Shown here: piece after piece, positions 7,161-14,012 of the stretch | Numbering within the stretch: position 1 is the stretch's first letter | Layout: the number at the start of each line of letters is the position of its first letter | Origin: Natronohydrobacter sp. | GTDB taxonomy: Bacteria; Pseudomonadota; Alphaproteobacteria; Rhodobacterales; Rhodobacteraceae | Length of the DNA: 16,089 nucleotides | NCBI GenBank assembly: GCA_007123015.1 | Contig: SKSL01000025.1 | Coordinates: 1 to 16,089, forward strand | Reading direction: 5' to 3' | The notes under the pieces: model-generated | What the model was told of the DNA's origin: nothing | The model's input: the letters and a program-made list of their open reading frames with translations, nothing else | Databases searched by the model: none | Program-made: the position numbers and the translations under genes

Positions 7161-7751
7161 ATGAGCAGACTTTTACTCGCATTTATGGTCGTGGCGACCC
7201 TTGCCGCGTGCGGGCGTGGGGGCGGAACATTCTCTGCGCCGCGCAACTTGGACAATGCGTGCCTGTTGGAACGCGAAAGACCACGCTATTTTGCCGCGAT
7301 GCGCGCAACAGAGCGGCGCTGGGGCGTGCCCTTGCCGGTCCAGATGGCCATTATCCATGCGGAAAGCCGCTTTATCGGGGATGCACGCACGCCTGTGCGC
7401 TACACGCTGGGCGTGATCCCCATGGGGCGGCAATCTTCGGCACTTGGCTATTCGCAGGCGCTGGACGGCACCTGGGAAGAATATGTTCAGGAAACCGGCA
7501 ACCGCCGTGCGTCACGCACCAATATTGAAGACGCGACAGACTTCATAGGCTGGTACAATACCAAGACACGCCAACGCAATGGCATCGCCCTGACCGATGC
7601 GCGTAACTTGTATCTGGCCTATCACGAAGGTCATGCCGGATTCCGGCGAGGGTCTTATAATGCAAAGCCATGGTTGCTGGGCGTCGCAGATCGCGTGGCC
7701 TCGCGGGCAGCAATGTATGATCGTCAATTACGGGAATGTGGTCGCCGGTGA
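7161..7751 (+). CDS. Outer-membrane lipoprotein, lytic murein transglycosylase-like
   Basis: The 196-residue product starts MSRLLLAFMVVATLAACGRG, a lipoprotein signal with the lipobox LAAC and lipidated Cys17. The remainder resembles the SLT lysozyme-like fold. VPLPVQMAIIHAESRF (56-71) carries Glu68 in the position of the catalytic acid, followed by SALGYSQALDGTWEEY, WYNTKT and NLYLAYHEGHAGFRRG, the usual order in SLT-type transglycosylases. It would cleave the glycan strand of peptidoglycan from the inner face of the outer membrane. The frame is open further upstream to 6894, but the lipoprotein signal and the AAAAGAGG site fix the start at 7161. It converges with mipZ, with 66 bp between them. 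Confidence 0.82.
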   Translation: MSRLLLAFMVVATLAACGRGGGTFSAPRNLDNACLLERERPRYFAAMRATERRWGVPLPVQMAIIHAESRFIGDARTPVRYTLGVIPMGRQSSALGYSQALDGTWEEYVQETGNRRASRTNIEDATDFIGWYNTKTRQRNGIALTDARNLYLAYHEGHAGFRRGSYNAKPWLLGVADRVASRAAMYDRQLRECGRR

Positions 7752-7817
7752 TCGCTCAAGCCGGGCTTTCAAGACCCTGTTACGGATGCATCTCTGCGCC
7801 ATAGGCCAGCCCTTGCG

Positions 7818-8627
7818 TCAGACTGTCACAGCAAGATCGGGCAGTTCGAGTAGCTGGATCAATTCGCGCAGTTCTTGGCGGGCGGCGATATGCGACATGG
7901 TCAGGCTCTCGCCGGAGACATCATTCAGGTCCAGAAGCGTCAGCCCTTTCGGGAACAGTTCTCGGAAGATCACGCGTTCACTGAAACCAGGGGCCAGCCG
8001 GAAGCCGATGCGGCGCGACAATTCTTCCAGCGCCGCGCCGACCTTGCGCTTGTTATGCATCGCAGTCGTGCCCATCCGGTTCCGGAGCACAACCCAATTG
8101 AGGGGCTTCAGCCCGGCTTCGGCACGGGTCTGGCGGGCTTTCCAGACCATTTCCGAATAGATCGAGGGGGCCAGTACCTTGCCCGTCTCAGGGTCGATCC
8201 GGGCCAGAAGGTCGAAATCAATGAAACTGTCATTGATGGGCGTGATCAGCGTATCGGCAACAGAATGGGCAAACTGACTGAGCCGCGTGTAAGAGCCCGG
8301 ACAATCAATCACGATATAATCGCTCTCGCCAGATGCGACTTCCAGTGCAGCGCTCATGCGCGCATCATGCAGCGCAGGGCCGTCGGGCAGATCGAAGCCT
8401 TTCGCATCGGGCAGCGGGTAGAAGTGCGGGCCGGGCAGCGTCAGGCCTGTGCGGGCGGTCCAACTGATCCGGTTTTCGATGTAGCGACCGAAGCTCAGCT
8501 GCCGGACATCAAGATCCATCGCGCCGACGCGCAGCCCCATCCGCGAAAGCGCGACCGAGACATGCATCGAGACTGTGGATTTGCCCGATCCGCCCTTTTC
8601 ATTCCCGACGACGATGATATGCGCCAT
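7818..8627 (-). CDS. mipZ: Division-plane positioning ATPase MipZ
   Basis: The 269-residue product begins MAHIIVVGNEKGGSGKST, with the deviant Walker A of the ParA/MinD family at 8-18. MDLDVRQLSFGRYIENR (about 37-53) and the stretch NDSFIDFDLLARIDPETGKV (in the switch region) are typical of alphaproteobacterial MipZ rather than chromosome ParA. MipZ binds ParB near the origins and inhibits FtsZ assembly away from midcell. The frame is open up to 8732, but homology starts at the ATG at 8627, which has AGGAG upstream. It is the last gene before the rpmE terminator on the same strand and has its own candidate promoter, so it is probably transcribed alone. Confidence 0.92.
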   Translation of the reverse strand: MAHIIVVGNEKGGSGKSTVSMHVSVALSRMGLRVGAMDLDVRQLSFGRYIENRISWTARTGLTLPGPHFYPLPDAKGFDLPDGPALHDARMSAALEVASGESDYIVIDCPGSYTRLSQFAHSVADTLITPINDSFIDFDLLARIDPETGKVLAPSIYSEMVWKARQTRAEAGLKPLNWVVLRNRMGTTAMHNKRKVGAALEELSRRIGFRLAPGFSERVIFRELFPKGLTLLDLNDVSGESLTMSHIAARQELRELIQLLELPDLAVTV

Positions 8628-8665
8628 GCCTGCTGCTCCTGTCCATGACGGCTGGGTTCTGCAAT

Positions 8666-8694
8666 GTTCTAGGCCCATCCTGATGTGGTTGCAA
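8666..8694 (-). promoter_or_regulatory. Candidate mipZ promoter
   Basis: On the minus strand TTGCAA (8689-8694) and TAGAAC (8666-8671) are 17 nt apart. They lie between the rpmE terminator and the mipZ ATG, with a leader of about 30 nt. Both boxes match the sigma-70 consensus only partly. Confidence 0.4.
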
Positions 8695-8730
8695 GGCGCG
8701 ACGGGGGACCGCAAAACTCTGTTTTCAAAC

Positions 8731-8759
8731 AAAAAAGGCGCAAGGTACCCCTTGCGCCT
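8731..8759 (-). terminator. Intrinsic terminator of the rplS-rpmE operon
   Basis: A perfect 10-bp stem (8736-8745 with 8750-8759) with a 4-base loop is followed, read on the minus strand, by an uninterrupted run of six T (8731-8736). It lies 24 bp beyond the rpmE stop. Confidence 0.9.
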
Positions 8760-8783
8760 GCGACTTCTTCATTGGCTGGACAA

Positions 8784-9005
8784 TCAGAATCCAAGCCCTG
8801 CATATTTGTTCTTGAACTTCGACACTTTGCCGCCCGTGTCGAGCAGACGCGAACTGCCGCCCGTCCAGGCCGGGTGCACGCTGGGATCAATATCAAGCGA
8901 GAGCGTGTCGCCTTCCTTGCCCCAGGTGGACTTCATCTGAACCACAGTGCCATCGGTCATCTTGACATTGATCAGATGGTAATCGGGATGCGTATCGGCT
9001 TTCAT
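8784..9005 (-). CDS. rpmE: 50S ribosomal protein L31
   Basis: The 73-residue product starts MKADTHPDYHLINVKMTDGT and ends KVSKFKNKYAGLGF, the usual bL31 beginning and end. The STWGKEGDTLSLDIDPSVHPAWTGG section matches the Cys-free (zinc-independent) type, with no CxxC motif visible. It binds the large subunit at the central protuberance and bridges to the small subunit. The ATG at 9005 is preceded by GAGGAG, which overlaps the rplS stop codon; the intergenic gap is only 11 nt, so it is cotranscribed with rplS. A strong terminator follows. Confidence 0.96.
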   Translation of the reverse strand: MKADTHPDYHLINVKMTDGTVVQMKSTWGKEGDTLSLDIDPSVHPAWTGGSSRLLDTGGKVSKFKNKYAGLGF

Positions 9006-9016
9006 CGCAGCGCTCC

Positions 9017-9397
9017 TCAGGCTTTCGTCTTCATCGGACGGTAGTTGGTTTTCTCGGCGATCCGGGCAGATTTGCCGCGACGGTCGCGCAGGTAATACAG
9101 TTTCGCACGGCGCACGCGCCCACGACGGACAACAGTGATGCTGTCGATATTGGTCGAATAGAGCGGGAACACACGTTCCACGCCTTCGCCGAAGGAAATC
9201 TTGCGCACAGTGAACGAGGCCGCGATGCTGTTGCCGCCTTTGCGGCCAATGCACACGCCTTCAAAATTCTGCACGCGCGAGCGGGTGCCTTCGGTCACTT
9301 TATAGCCGACGCGGATCGTGTCACCGGCCTTGAAATCCGGAATGTCCTTGCCGAGCGCTGCGATCTGCTCGGCTTCGATTTGGGCGATCAGGTTCAT
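9017..9397 (-). CDS. rplS: 50S ribosomal protein L19
   Basis: The 126-residue product starts MNLIAQIEAEQIAALGKDIP. It contains FKAGDTIRVGYKVTEGTRSRVQNFEGVCIGRKG and VERVFPLYSTNIDSITVVRRG, the invariant core of bL19, which lies at the 30S-50S interface. The ATG at 9397 has AGAGGA upstream. An open frame extends to 9658, but the upstream residues do not resemble L19. Transcription probably starts from a promoter near 9600, giving an unusually long leader. trmD and rimM, often just upstream of rplS in bacteria, are not present here; rplT lies there instead. Confidence 0.97.
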   Translation of the reverse strand: MNLIAQIEAEQIAALGKDIPDFKAGDTIRVGYKVTEGTRSRVQNFEGVCIGRKGGNSIAASFTVRKISFGEGVERVFPLYSTNIDSITVVRRGRVRRAKLYYLRDRRGKSARIAEKTNYRPMKTKA

Positions 9398-9600
9398 CGC
9401 GGGTCCTCTGTGTTCGCTGCGGGTTGTCCCACATGGTGATGCTGGCCAAGAGCTCTGATCTTCGACCGGGTCCGCTTGCTTCGCGCCCGTCAGAGGTAGG
9501 TCATGCTTGTCGTCGCGCCTTGGGCGGTCCGTTTGCCTGCCGAAGCTGTCATGGCAGAGCGCCCATCTGTCTGACCTGCCCGAGTCGCCCCGGCCAGACC
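9398..9600 (-). other. Long 5' leader of rplS, possible regulatory RNA
   Basis: About 200 nt separate the candidate promoter from the rplS start. No credible gene lies in it, apart from a short chance frame. Ribosomal protein genes often carry long leaders that bind their product, but I cannot identify a known L19 or L31 leader structure by eye. Confidence 0.35.
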
Positions 9601-9608
9601 ATACGCGG

Positions 9609-9637
9609 TCTTTAGGGGGAACAGCAATTTCGGTCAA
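9609..9637 (-). promoter_or_regulatory. Candidate rplS-rpmE promoter
   Basis: Read on the minus strand, TTGACC (9632-9637) and TAAAGA (9609-9614) are 17 nt apart. The site lies only a few bases beyond the rplT terminator, so one operon ends and the next begins within about 30 bp. The -35 is strong; the -10 is only a partial match. Confidence 0.5.
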
Positions 9638-9643
9638 GCAGGC

Positions 9644-9668
9644 AAAAGCCCCGCACAAGATACGGGGC
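9644..9668 (-). terminator. Terminator of the rpmI-rplT operon
   Basis: The stem GCCCCG/CGGGGC (9663-9668 with 9648-9653) encloses a 9-base loop. On the minus strand it is followed by four T. It lies 15 bp after the rplT stop. Confidence 0.75.
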
Positions 9669-9683
9669 CTTCACTGTCGCTAT

Positions 9684-10046
9684 TTACGCGAGTGCCGCTT
9701 TCGCCTTGGCCACGATCTGACCGAAGGCATCGGGTTCGTGCACGGCGAGATCGGCCAGAACCTTGCGGTCCACTTCGATCCCGGCCAGACCCAGCGCATT
9801 GATGAAGCGTGAATAGGTCAGCGTAGGGTCGATTTCGCGCACAGCCGCATTGATGCGCTGGATCCAGAGCGCGCGGAAATTGCGCTTGCGGGTCTTGCGG
9901 TCGCGGGTTGCGTATTGGTTGGCCTTGTCCACCGCCTGCGTGGCCGTGCGGAAATTCCGCGACCGCGCGCCGTAATAGCCTTTGGCCGCCTTTACGACCT
10001 TGCGATGGCGGGCATGGGTGACTTTGCCGGAGGTAACTCTTGACAT
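9684..10046 (-). CDS. rplT: 50S ribosomal protein L20
   Basis: The 120-residue product starts MSRVTSGKVTHARHRKVVKA and contains GYYGARSRNFRTA and RDRKTRKRNFRALWIQRINA, the basic helix of bL20 that inserts into 23S rRNA early in assembly. In many bacteria L20 also represses its own operon. The ATG at 10046 follows AAGGAG. It lies 12 nt after rpmI, in the usual rpmI-rplT order. infC, commonly upstream in this operon, is not here; pyk and a small membrane gene occupy that side. A terminator follows directly. Confidence 0.97.
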   Translation of the reverse strand: MSRVTSGKVTHARHRKVVKAAKGYYGARSRNFRTATQAVDKANQYATRDRKTRKRNFRALWIQRINAAVREIDPTLTYSRFINALGLAGIEVDRKVLADLAVHEPDAFGQIVAKAKAALA

Positions 10047-10058
10047 GACAGCAGCTCC

Positions 10059-10259
10059 TTAGCGGTCGTAGGGCATGTATTTCTTGACGATACGCGAATC
10101 CTGATCCGACAGGACCGTGGTGCCGCGCGCGTCACGAATGAACTTCTTGGTCCGTTTGATCATGCCATGGCGTTTGCCGGCCTGACCTGCCTTGACCTTG
10201 CCAGAAGCGGTCATGGAGAAGCGCTTTTTCGCGCCCGATTTGGTCTTCATCTTGGGCAT
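10059..10259 (-). CDS. rpmI: 50S ribosomal protein L35
   Basis: The 66-residue product starts MPKMKTKSGAKKRFSMTASG and ends DSRIVKKYMPYDR, typical bL35. It is a small, highly basic protein of the large subunit. The ATG at 10259 is preceded by AAAGGAG, and rplT follows after 12 nt in the same transcript. It is the first gene of a two-gene operon with a candidate promoter about 80 bp upstream. Confidence 0.96.
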   Translation of the reverse strand: MPKMKTKSGAKKRFSMTASGKVKAGQAGKRHGMIKRTKKFIRDARGTTVLSDQDSRIVKKYMPYDR

Positions 10260-10337
10260 TTCAAACTCCTTTCAGGTGGAGGTTGGACCCTGCGACTCGG
10301 CATGCCACATTGGCCGGACGCATGGCTTCGAGCGCGC

Positions 10338-10366
10338 CCGATACCGCAGAACCCCGCGCGCTGCAA
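10338..10366 (-). promoter_or_regulatory. Candidate rpmI-rplT promoter
   Basis: On the minus strand TTGCAG (10361-10366) and TATCGG (10338-10343) are separated by 17 nt, just past the stop of the small membrane gene. The boxes are partial matches, and the leader would be about 75 nt. Confidence 0.4.
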
Positions 10367-10374
10367 GGCCCGCG

Positions 10375-10608
10375 CTAGAGATTTGCAATCAGGCGGGCGA
10401 TCAGTGCAATGGTCAGATCGGGGATGTCATTCAAGCCAAACGGCCCCGCATCTCTGGTCAAGGCCACATAGGCAATCAGCGCTGCAGAGCCCAGCAACAG
10501 CACCCCGGCCAAGACAGGGCGGCGATTATGCGCCCAGGCCCCGATCAGGCTGACAAAGCCGAGCGGCGCCAGATAGACGCCCAACAAAAACAGTATCTCA
10601 GCGTCCAT
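10375..10608 (-). CDS. Small two-helix inner-membrane protein downstream of pyk
   Basis: The 77-residue product has two hydrophobic segments (about 5-25, EILFLLGVYLAPLGFVSLIG, and 32-50) joined by a short basic loop with NRRP. A polar tail follows, ending in a helix LTIALIARLIANL. I recall similar short proteins beside pyk in other Rhodobacteraceae, but I know no function. It starts 30 nt after the pyk stop on the same strand, so it is probably cotranscribed. The ribosome site is weak (GGGGA). Hydrophobic segments in the right frame and position support a real gene. Confidence 0.65.
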   Translation of the reverse strand: MDAEILFLLGVYLAPLGFVSLIGAWAHNRRPVLAGVLLLGSAALIAYVALTRDAGPFGLNDIPDLTIALIARLIANL

Positions 10609-10638
10609 CGGTCCCCGTCTCGCGTGATGGGCGCAAGG

Positions 10639-12099
10639 CTACTCGGGTTCCCCTGTCACGATCAAGTGTTCCGCGCAGGGAGCGACACGCAGGATATTGG
10701 TTGTCCCCGGCTGATTGAAAGGGATCCCCGCTGTGACCAGGATCTGGTCGGTTTCTTTCGCGAATTCGTATTTGCGCACGACCCGCACCGCATTGATCAC
10801 AGCTTTCTTGAAGCGCTCGACCTCGCCCGAGATGGTTTCGCAATGCACACCCCAGACCAGCGAGATACGCCGCGCGACGGGCTGGAAATGGGTGATGGCG
10901 ATGATCGGCACATGCGGGCGCTCGCGCGCGACCAGAGACGCTGTGGTGCCCGATTGGGTGTAACAACAGATCGCCGCGATATCCGTGGTTTCGGCCAATT
11001 CGCGCGCTGCCGACACAATCCCGTCGGCGATCGTCTGATGCTGGACCTTGCGCGAGGAGTCGATGATCTCGATATAGGTGGGGTCATTCTCGACCTCGAT
11101 GGCGACATTGTTCATCGTGGTGACGGCTTCGACCGGATATTGCCCTGCTGCCGATTCCGCAGAGAGCATGATCGCATCTGCACCTTCGTAGATGGCCGTC
11201 GCCACATCCGAGACTTCGGCCCGCGTGGGCATCGGGCTTTCGATCATGGATTCCAGCATCTGTGTCGCCACGATCACAGGTTTGGCGGCCGCGCGCGCGC
11301 GGCGCACCAGACGTTTCTGGATCGGCGGCACATTCTGCACCGGCAGCTCGACCCCCAGATCACCTCGTGCGACCATGATCCCGTCCGAGACCGACAGGAT
11401 TTCGTCGAAAGCTTTCACCGCGGCAGGTTTTTCGATCTTCGACAGGATGGCCGCGCGGCCCTGCGCCAATTCCCGCGCTTCCATCACATCCGAGGCCCGC
11501 TGCACGAAGGACAGAGCCAGCCAATCGACACCCAGACGACAGACAAATTCCAGGTCGCGGCGGTCCTTGTCAGAAAGCGCCGCCAGCGGCAGCACCACAT
11601 CAGGCACATTCACGCCCTTCCGGTTCGAGATCGTGCCCCCCACAGTGACAGTGCAAAGCGCGTGTTCCGGGCTGCACTCTTCAACGCGCAGGCGAATCTT
11701 GCCGTCATTGACCAGCAGTTCCGAGCCGGGCTCGAGCGCCTTGAAAATCTCGGGATGGGGCAGGTTCACGCGTCCCAGATTGCCGGGTGTCGGGTCCAGA
11801 TCCAGGCGGAAGCTCTGCCCTTCCACCAGATCGACAGCTTCATCCGCGAAGGTACCCACGCGCAGTTTCGGCCCCTGCAGATCGGCCAGAATGCCGATTG
11901 GACGGCCCAGATCCGTCTCGACCTGCCGGATGATGGCATGGCGGGCCGCGATGTCTTCGTGGGTCCCGTGACTCATGTTCAGGCGAAAGAGATCCGCCCC
12001 GGCTTCGAACAAGGCCCGGATCATTTCATAGCTGGAAGAGGCCGGACCAAGCGTGGCCACGATCTTGATCATTCGGTGGCGGCGCAGCGGTGTGGTCAT
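10639..12099 (-). CDS. pyk: Pyruvate kinase
   Basis: The 486-residue product transfers phosphate from phosphoenolpyruvate to ADP in the last step of glycolysis. It starts MTTPLRRHRMIKIVATLGPA and has RLNMSHG (39-45) and LQGPKLRVG (74-82). KIEK (221-224) holds the catalytic lysine. MVARGDLGVE (242-251) supplies the metal ligand, and ATQMLESM...PTRAEVSD (278-298) is the family signature. A regulatory C-terminal domain follows (about 350-486) with CYTQSGTTA. The length is normal for the family. The ATG at 12099 has AAAGGA upstream. An open extension up to 12378 overlaps the antisense of the DUF1244 gene and is not coding. The small membrane gene downstream is probably in the same transcript. Confidence 0.97.
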   Translation of the reverse strand: MTTPLRRHRMIKIVATLGPASSSYEMIRALFEAGADLFRLNMSHGTHEDIAARHAIIRQVETDLGRPIGILADLQGPKLRVGTFADEAVDLVEGQSFRLDLDPTPGNLGRVNLPHPEIFKALEPGSELLVNDGKIRLRVEECSPEHALCTVTVGGTISNRKGVNVPDVVLPLAALSDKDRRDLEFVCRLGVDWLALSFVQRASDVMEARELAQGRAAILSKIEKPAAVKAFDEILSVSDGIMVARGDLGVELPVQNVPPIQKRLVRRARAAAKPVIVATQMLESMIESPMPTRAEVSDVATAIYEGADAIMLSAESAAGQYPVEAVTTMNNVAIEVENDPTYIEIIDSSRKVQHQTIADGIVSAARELAETTDIAAICCYTQSGTTASLVARERPHVPIIAITHFQPVARRISLVWGVHCETISGEVERFKKAVINAVRVVRKYEFAKETDQILVTAGIPFNQPGTTNILRVAPCAEHLIVTGEPE

Positions 12100-12231
12100 G
12101 CGAGGTCCTTTCACACATGGGAACGCGGGTAATGAATGGCATAGCCGAGGAGAAAGCCGCGTCGATGGCAAATCGAAGGCGTTAGCGCAAACACCTATCA
12201 GCTTCGCCCAGAGATGCAAGCCGGGTGGCGC

Positions 12232-12256
12232 TTGACGAACCCTGCAATAGGTCGCA
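12232..12256 (+). promoter_or_regulatory. Weak candidate promoter for the DUF1244 gene
   Basis: TTGACG (12232-12237) is a good -35 box, but no clear -10 is found at standard spacing; the region 12255-12262 (CAGATATC) is the best guess. The pyk promoter must lie in the same 184-bp divergent region, and I cannot place it confidently. Confidence 0.25.
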
Positions 12257-12283
12257 GATATCCGATAGATCAAGGAGGAATTG

Positions 12284-12598
12284 ATGGACGAACAAACCCG
12301 TTTGGAACTTGAAGCTGCTGCTTTCCGCAAATTGCTGGCGCATCTGAGCCATCGGACCGATGTCCAGAATATCGACATGATGAACCTGACCGGGTTCTGC
12401 CGAAACTGTCTGTCGCGCTGGTATCAGGAAGCGGCCAATGCGCGCGGAATCGAGATGGACAAGGCAGGCGCGCGCGAAATCATTTACGGCATGCCTTATG
12501 ATGTCTGGCAGGCGCAATATCAAACCGACGCTGGCCCCGACAAGCAGGCGGCGTTCAAGAAGGCCTTTGCCGAGAATGTGGGTGACAAGGCGCCGTGA
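12284..12598 (+). CDS. DUF1244 family protein
   Basis: The 104-residue product belongs to the small, mostly alphaproteobacterial and gammaproteobacterial DUF1244 family. The conserved core HLSHRTDVQNIDMMNLTGFC continues RNCLSRWYQEAA, with Cys39 and Cys42 in a C-x-x-C pair. Then comes the REIIYGMPYDVWQAQYQ helix. The fold is all-helical, with no signal or membrane segment. The function is not known; the CxxC could bind metal, but that is inference. The ATG at 12284 sits 5 nt after AAGGAGG (12272-12278); a TTG three bases earlier is less likely. It is divergent from pyk and followed by a clear terminator, so it is probably a single-gene transcript. Confidence 0.9.
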   Translation: MDEQTRLELEAAAFRKLLAHLSHRTDVQNIDMMNLTGFCRNCLSRWYQEAANARGIEMDKAGAREIIYGMPYDVWQAQYQTDAGPDKQAAFKKAFAENVGDKAP

Positions 12599-12622
12599 TT
12601 GACAGCGCCATTGCGTTCTGAA

Positions 12623-12651
12623 CCTCTGGCCCATTTGGCCAGAGGGGCTTT
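12623..12651 (+). terminator. Terminator after the DUF1244 gene
   Basis: A perfect 9-bp stem, CCTCTGGCC (12623-12631) with GGCCAGAGG (12637-12645), has a 5-base loop and is followed by GGCTTT. The T-run is short. It lies 24 bp after the stop codon. Confidence 0.75.
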
Positions 12652-12960
12652 AGGTGTCGCGTGATCAACTCATGGTCTTCAGCATTCTTGGGCGAGCGGA
12701 GCCGCTTCGCTTTCTGACCAAAACTGCCCTGTGACCGGCCTGCGCAAGTGGCATGCGCGAGATTTCGTCTCGCCTTTGGTGGTTGGGCTCCCACGCGCGA
12801 TCACATAAAGCCTCCGGCTGATTTATTCCAATTTCGATACAACGATGGTCAGAGCATCCGAACTAAGTTGGATTTGTGGTCAATCTGCCCCCAGCGCCAA
12901 AGAAAATGAAGGGCGAAGACACAGAAGATGCGAGCGATGCATCTGATCAAAAGAGCAAAT
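12652..12960. other. Gene-free stretch before the RTX gene
   Basis: I see no credible gene. There is a short hairpin GCGAGA-TTTCG-TCTCGC at 12757-12773. From about 12880 the composition becomes A/T-richer, leading into the promoter of the RTX gene. No tRNA or repeat array is visible. Confidence 0.5.
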
Positions 12961-12964
12961 TTTG

Positions 12965-12993
12965 TTGACTCGTCGATTAATTTTGGTCATTAT
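12965..12993 (+). promoter_or_regulatory. Sigma-70-type promoter of the RTX gene
   Basis: TTGACT (12965-12970) and CATTAT (12988-12993) are separated by exactly 17 nt within the most AT-rich stretch of the window. The transcript would start about 20 nt before the ATG at 13021. Confidence 0.6.
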
Positions 12994-13020
12994 TTCGTGA
13001 TGATTTCATAGGTATTTCAC

Positions 13021-13986
13021 ATGGAATTTGGTCTGCTCTTCTTGCTGCTTGGGGTTGGCGCAGTTTTTGCTTTCGGGGATGTGTTGAGTTCCTCGAATTC
13101 CCGTGATGACCCACTCGACGACGATGATGATGAAGCTCTGCGTCCAGGCACATCCGGCGATGACGTCATGGTCAGCACAGACGGCGATATCCTGATGGGT
13201 CTGGACGACGATGACACGTCCCCAAGCCCTTTCCCCACAGGATTGACGGTCACGGAAGAGGGGCATGGCAATGCAGTGATCGCCCTGACAGATGAATTTC
13301 CGGGTGGCGGAAATTACATTGGTGAGACTGCGTTCAACACGCTCGATTTAAGCGCGCTGACGCGGGATATGCGTGTCACGGTATTGAGCGGGGATGTCGT
13401 CGCGGTCGAGCCGAGAGATGGCAGCCTTCCTGAGACCACCTTCGAGCAAATCGACCGTGTCATTCTAGGAAACGGGAACGATCTCTTCGAAGGAAGCGAA
13501 GGGTCGGGCCTTGTCGAGGCCGTTGCAGGCAATGGCAATGATACGCTGGTCGCCAGCGACAACCGCACTCAGAACATCCTGAGCGGCGCAGGCTTCATGC
13601 GCACTGACGGAGATCTAGAGGTCATTGATGGAACAGGCGGGACGCGTATAGTTGGGAGTGCCGGAAACGATATCCTGTCCGGCGGTCTGGGCGATACCCT
13701 GACGGGCGGGCCGGGAGCGGACGCTTTCTTCATCTACGGGGTGGGCGCCGAGGGCGCTGGCCCTGCCCTGATTACAGACTTCAACCCTCTGCAAAATGAC
13801 CGGCTTGTCTATACGCCGGTCAATTTGAACGAGAGCAATCCATCACCCGAGGTCGTGATCCAGCAAGAGGATTTCTCTACGTCTGTTATAGAAAATGGTG
13901 AGGTTGTGGTCGTGCTTCAGGGTATAGGCTCGCTTTACACTCCCAGCATAACCATCACCGAGCCTGTCAGAAGGTTGCTAGTATAG
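13021..13986 (+). CDS. RTX-type (hemolysin-like calcium-binding repeat) acidic protein
   Basis: The 321-residue product has an uncleaved-looking hydrophobic N-terminus (4-19, GLLFLLLGVGAVFAFG). A very acidic linker follows with a run of five Asp (33-37) and DDDD (62-65). The core 72-145 ends TTFEQIDRVILGNGNDLFEG, a pattern that in Rhodobacteraceae proteins introduces RTX repeats. Calcium-binding GGxGxDxL-type repeats appear at 150-157, 170-176 and 213-236 (SAGNDILSGGLGDTLTGGPG). The tail ALITDFNPLQNDRLVYT is the usual closing block. Such proteins are exported by type I secretion through a C-terminal signal, but no ABC exporter is nearby. The N-terminal helix would instead suggest membrane anchoring. 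The ribosome site is weak. Exact role unknown. Confidence 0.8.
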   Translation: MEFGLLFLLLGVGAVFAFGDVLSSSNSRDDPLDDDDDEALRPGTSGDDVMVSTDGDILMGLDDDDTSPSPFPTGLTVTEEGHGNAVIALTDEFPGGGNYIGETAFNTLDLSALTRDMRVTVLSGDVVAVEPRDGSLPETTFEQIDRVILGNGNDLFEGSEGSGLVEAVAGNGNDTLVASDNRTQNILSGAGFMRTDGDLEVIDGTGGTRIVGSAGNDILSGGLGDTLTGGPGADAFFIYGVGAEGAGPALITDFNPLQNDRLVYTPVNLNESNPSPEVVIQQEDFSTSVIENGEVVVVLQGIGSLYTPSITITEPVRRLLV

Positions 13987-14012
13987 CATTCTGGCACCGG
14001 ATTCAGGCCGCG

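Noticed and set aside
7875..8648. 257-codon plus-strand frame
   Set aside because: Antisense to mipZ, which is unambiguous; composition is that of a shadow frame.
8628..8732. Upstream extension of mipZ
   Set aside because: It includes the candidate promoter; the Walker A motif is normally within the first ten residues, as with the start at 8627.
9398..9658. N-terminal extension of rplS or a trmD remnant
   Set aside because: The residues resemble neither L19 nor the TrmD C-terminus; the region contains the rplT terminator and a promoter-like site.
10192..12132. 646-codon open frame on the plus strand
   Set aside because: It runs antisense through rpmI, the small membrane gene and pyk, all clearly identified on the other strand. 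Its sequence is rich in Arg, His, Asp and Gln, as expected of a shadow frame.
12757..12773. Hairpin GCGAGA-TTTCG-TCTCGC as a terminator
   Set aside because: It is short, over 150 bp from the preceding gene, which already has a terminator, and has only CTTT after it; chance is likely.
12555..12794. 79-codon minus-strand frame
   Set aside because: It overlaps the end of the DUF1244 gene and its terminator, has no ribosome site and no recognisable product.
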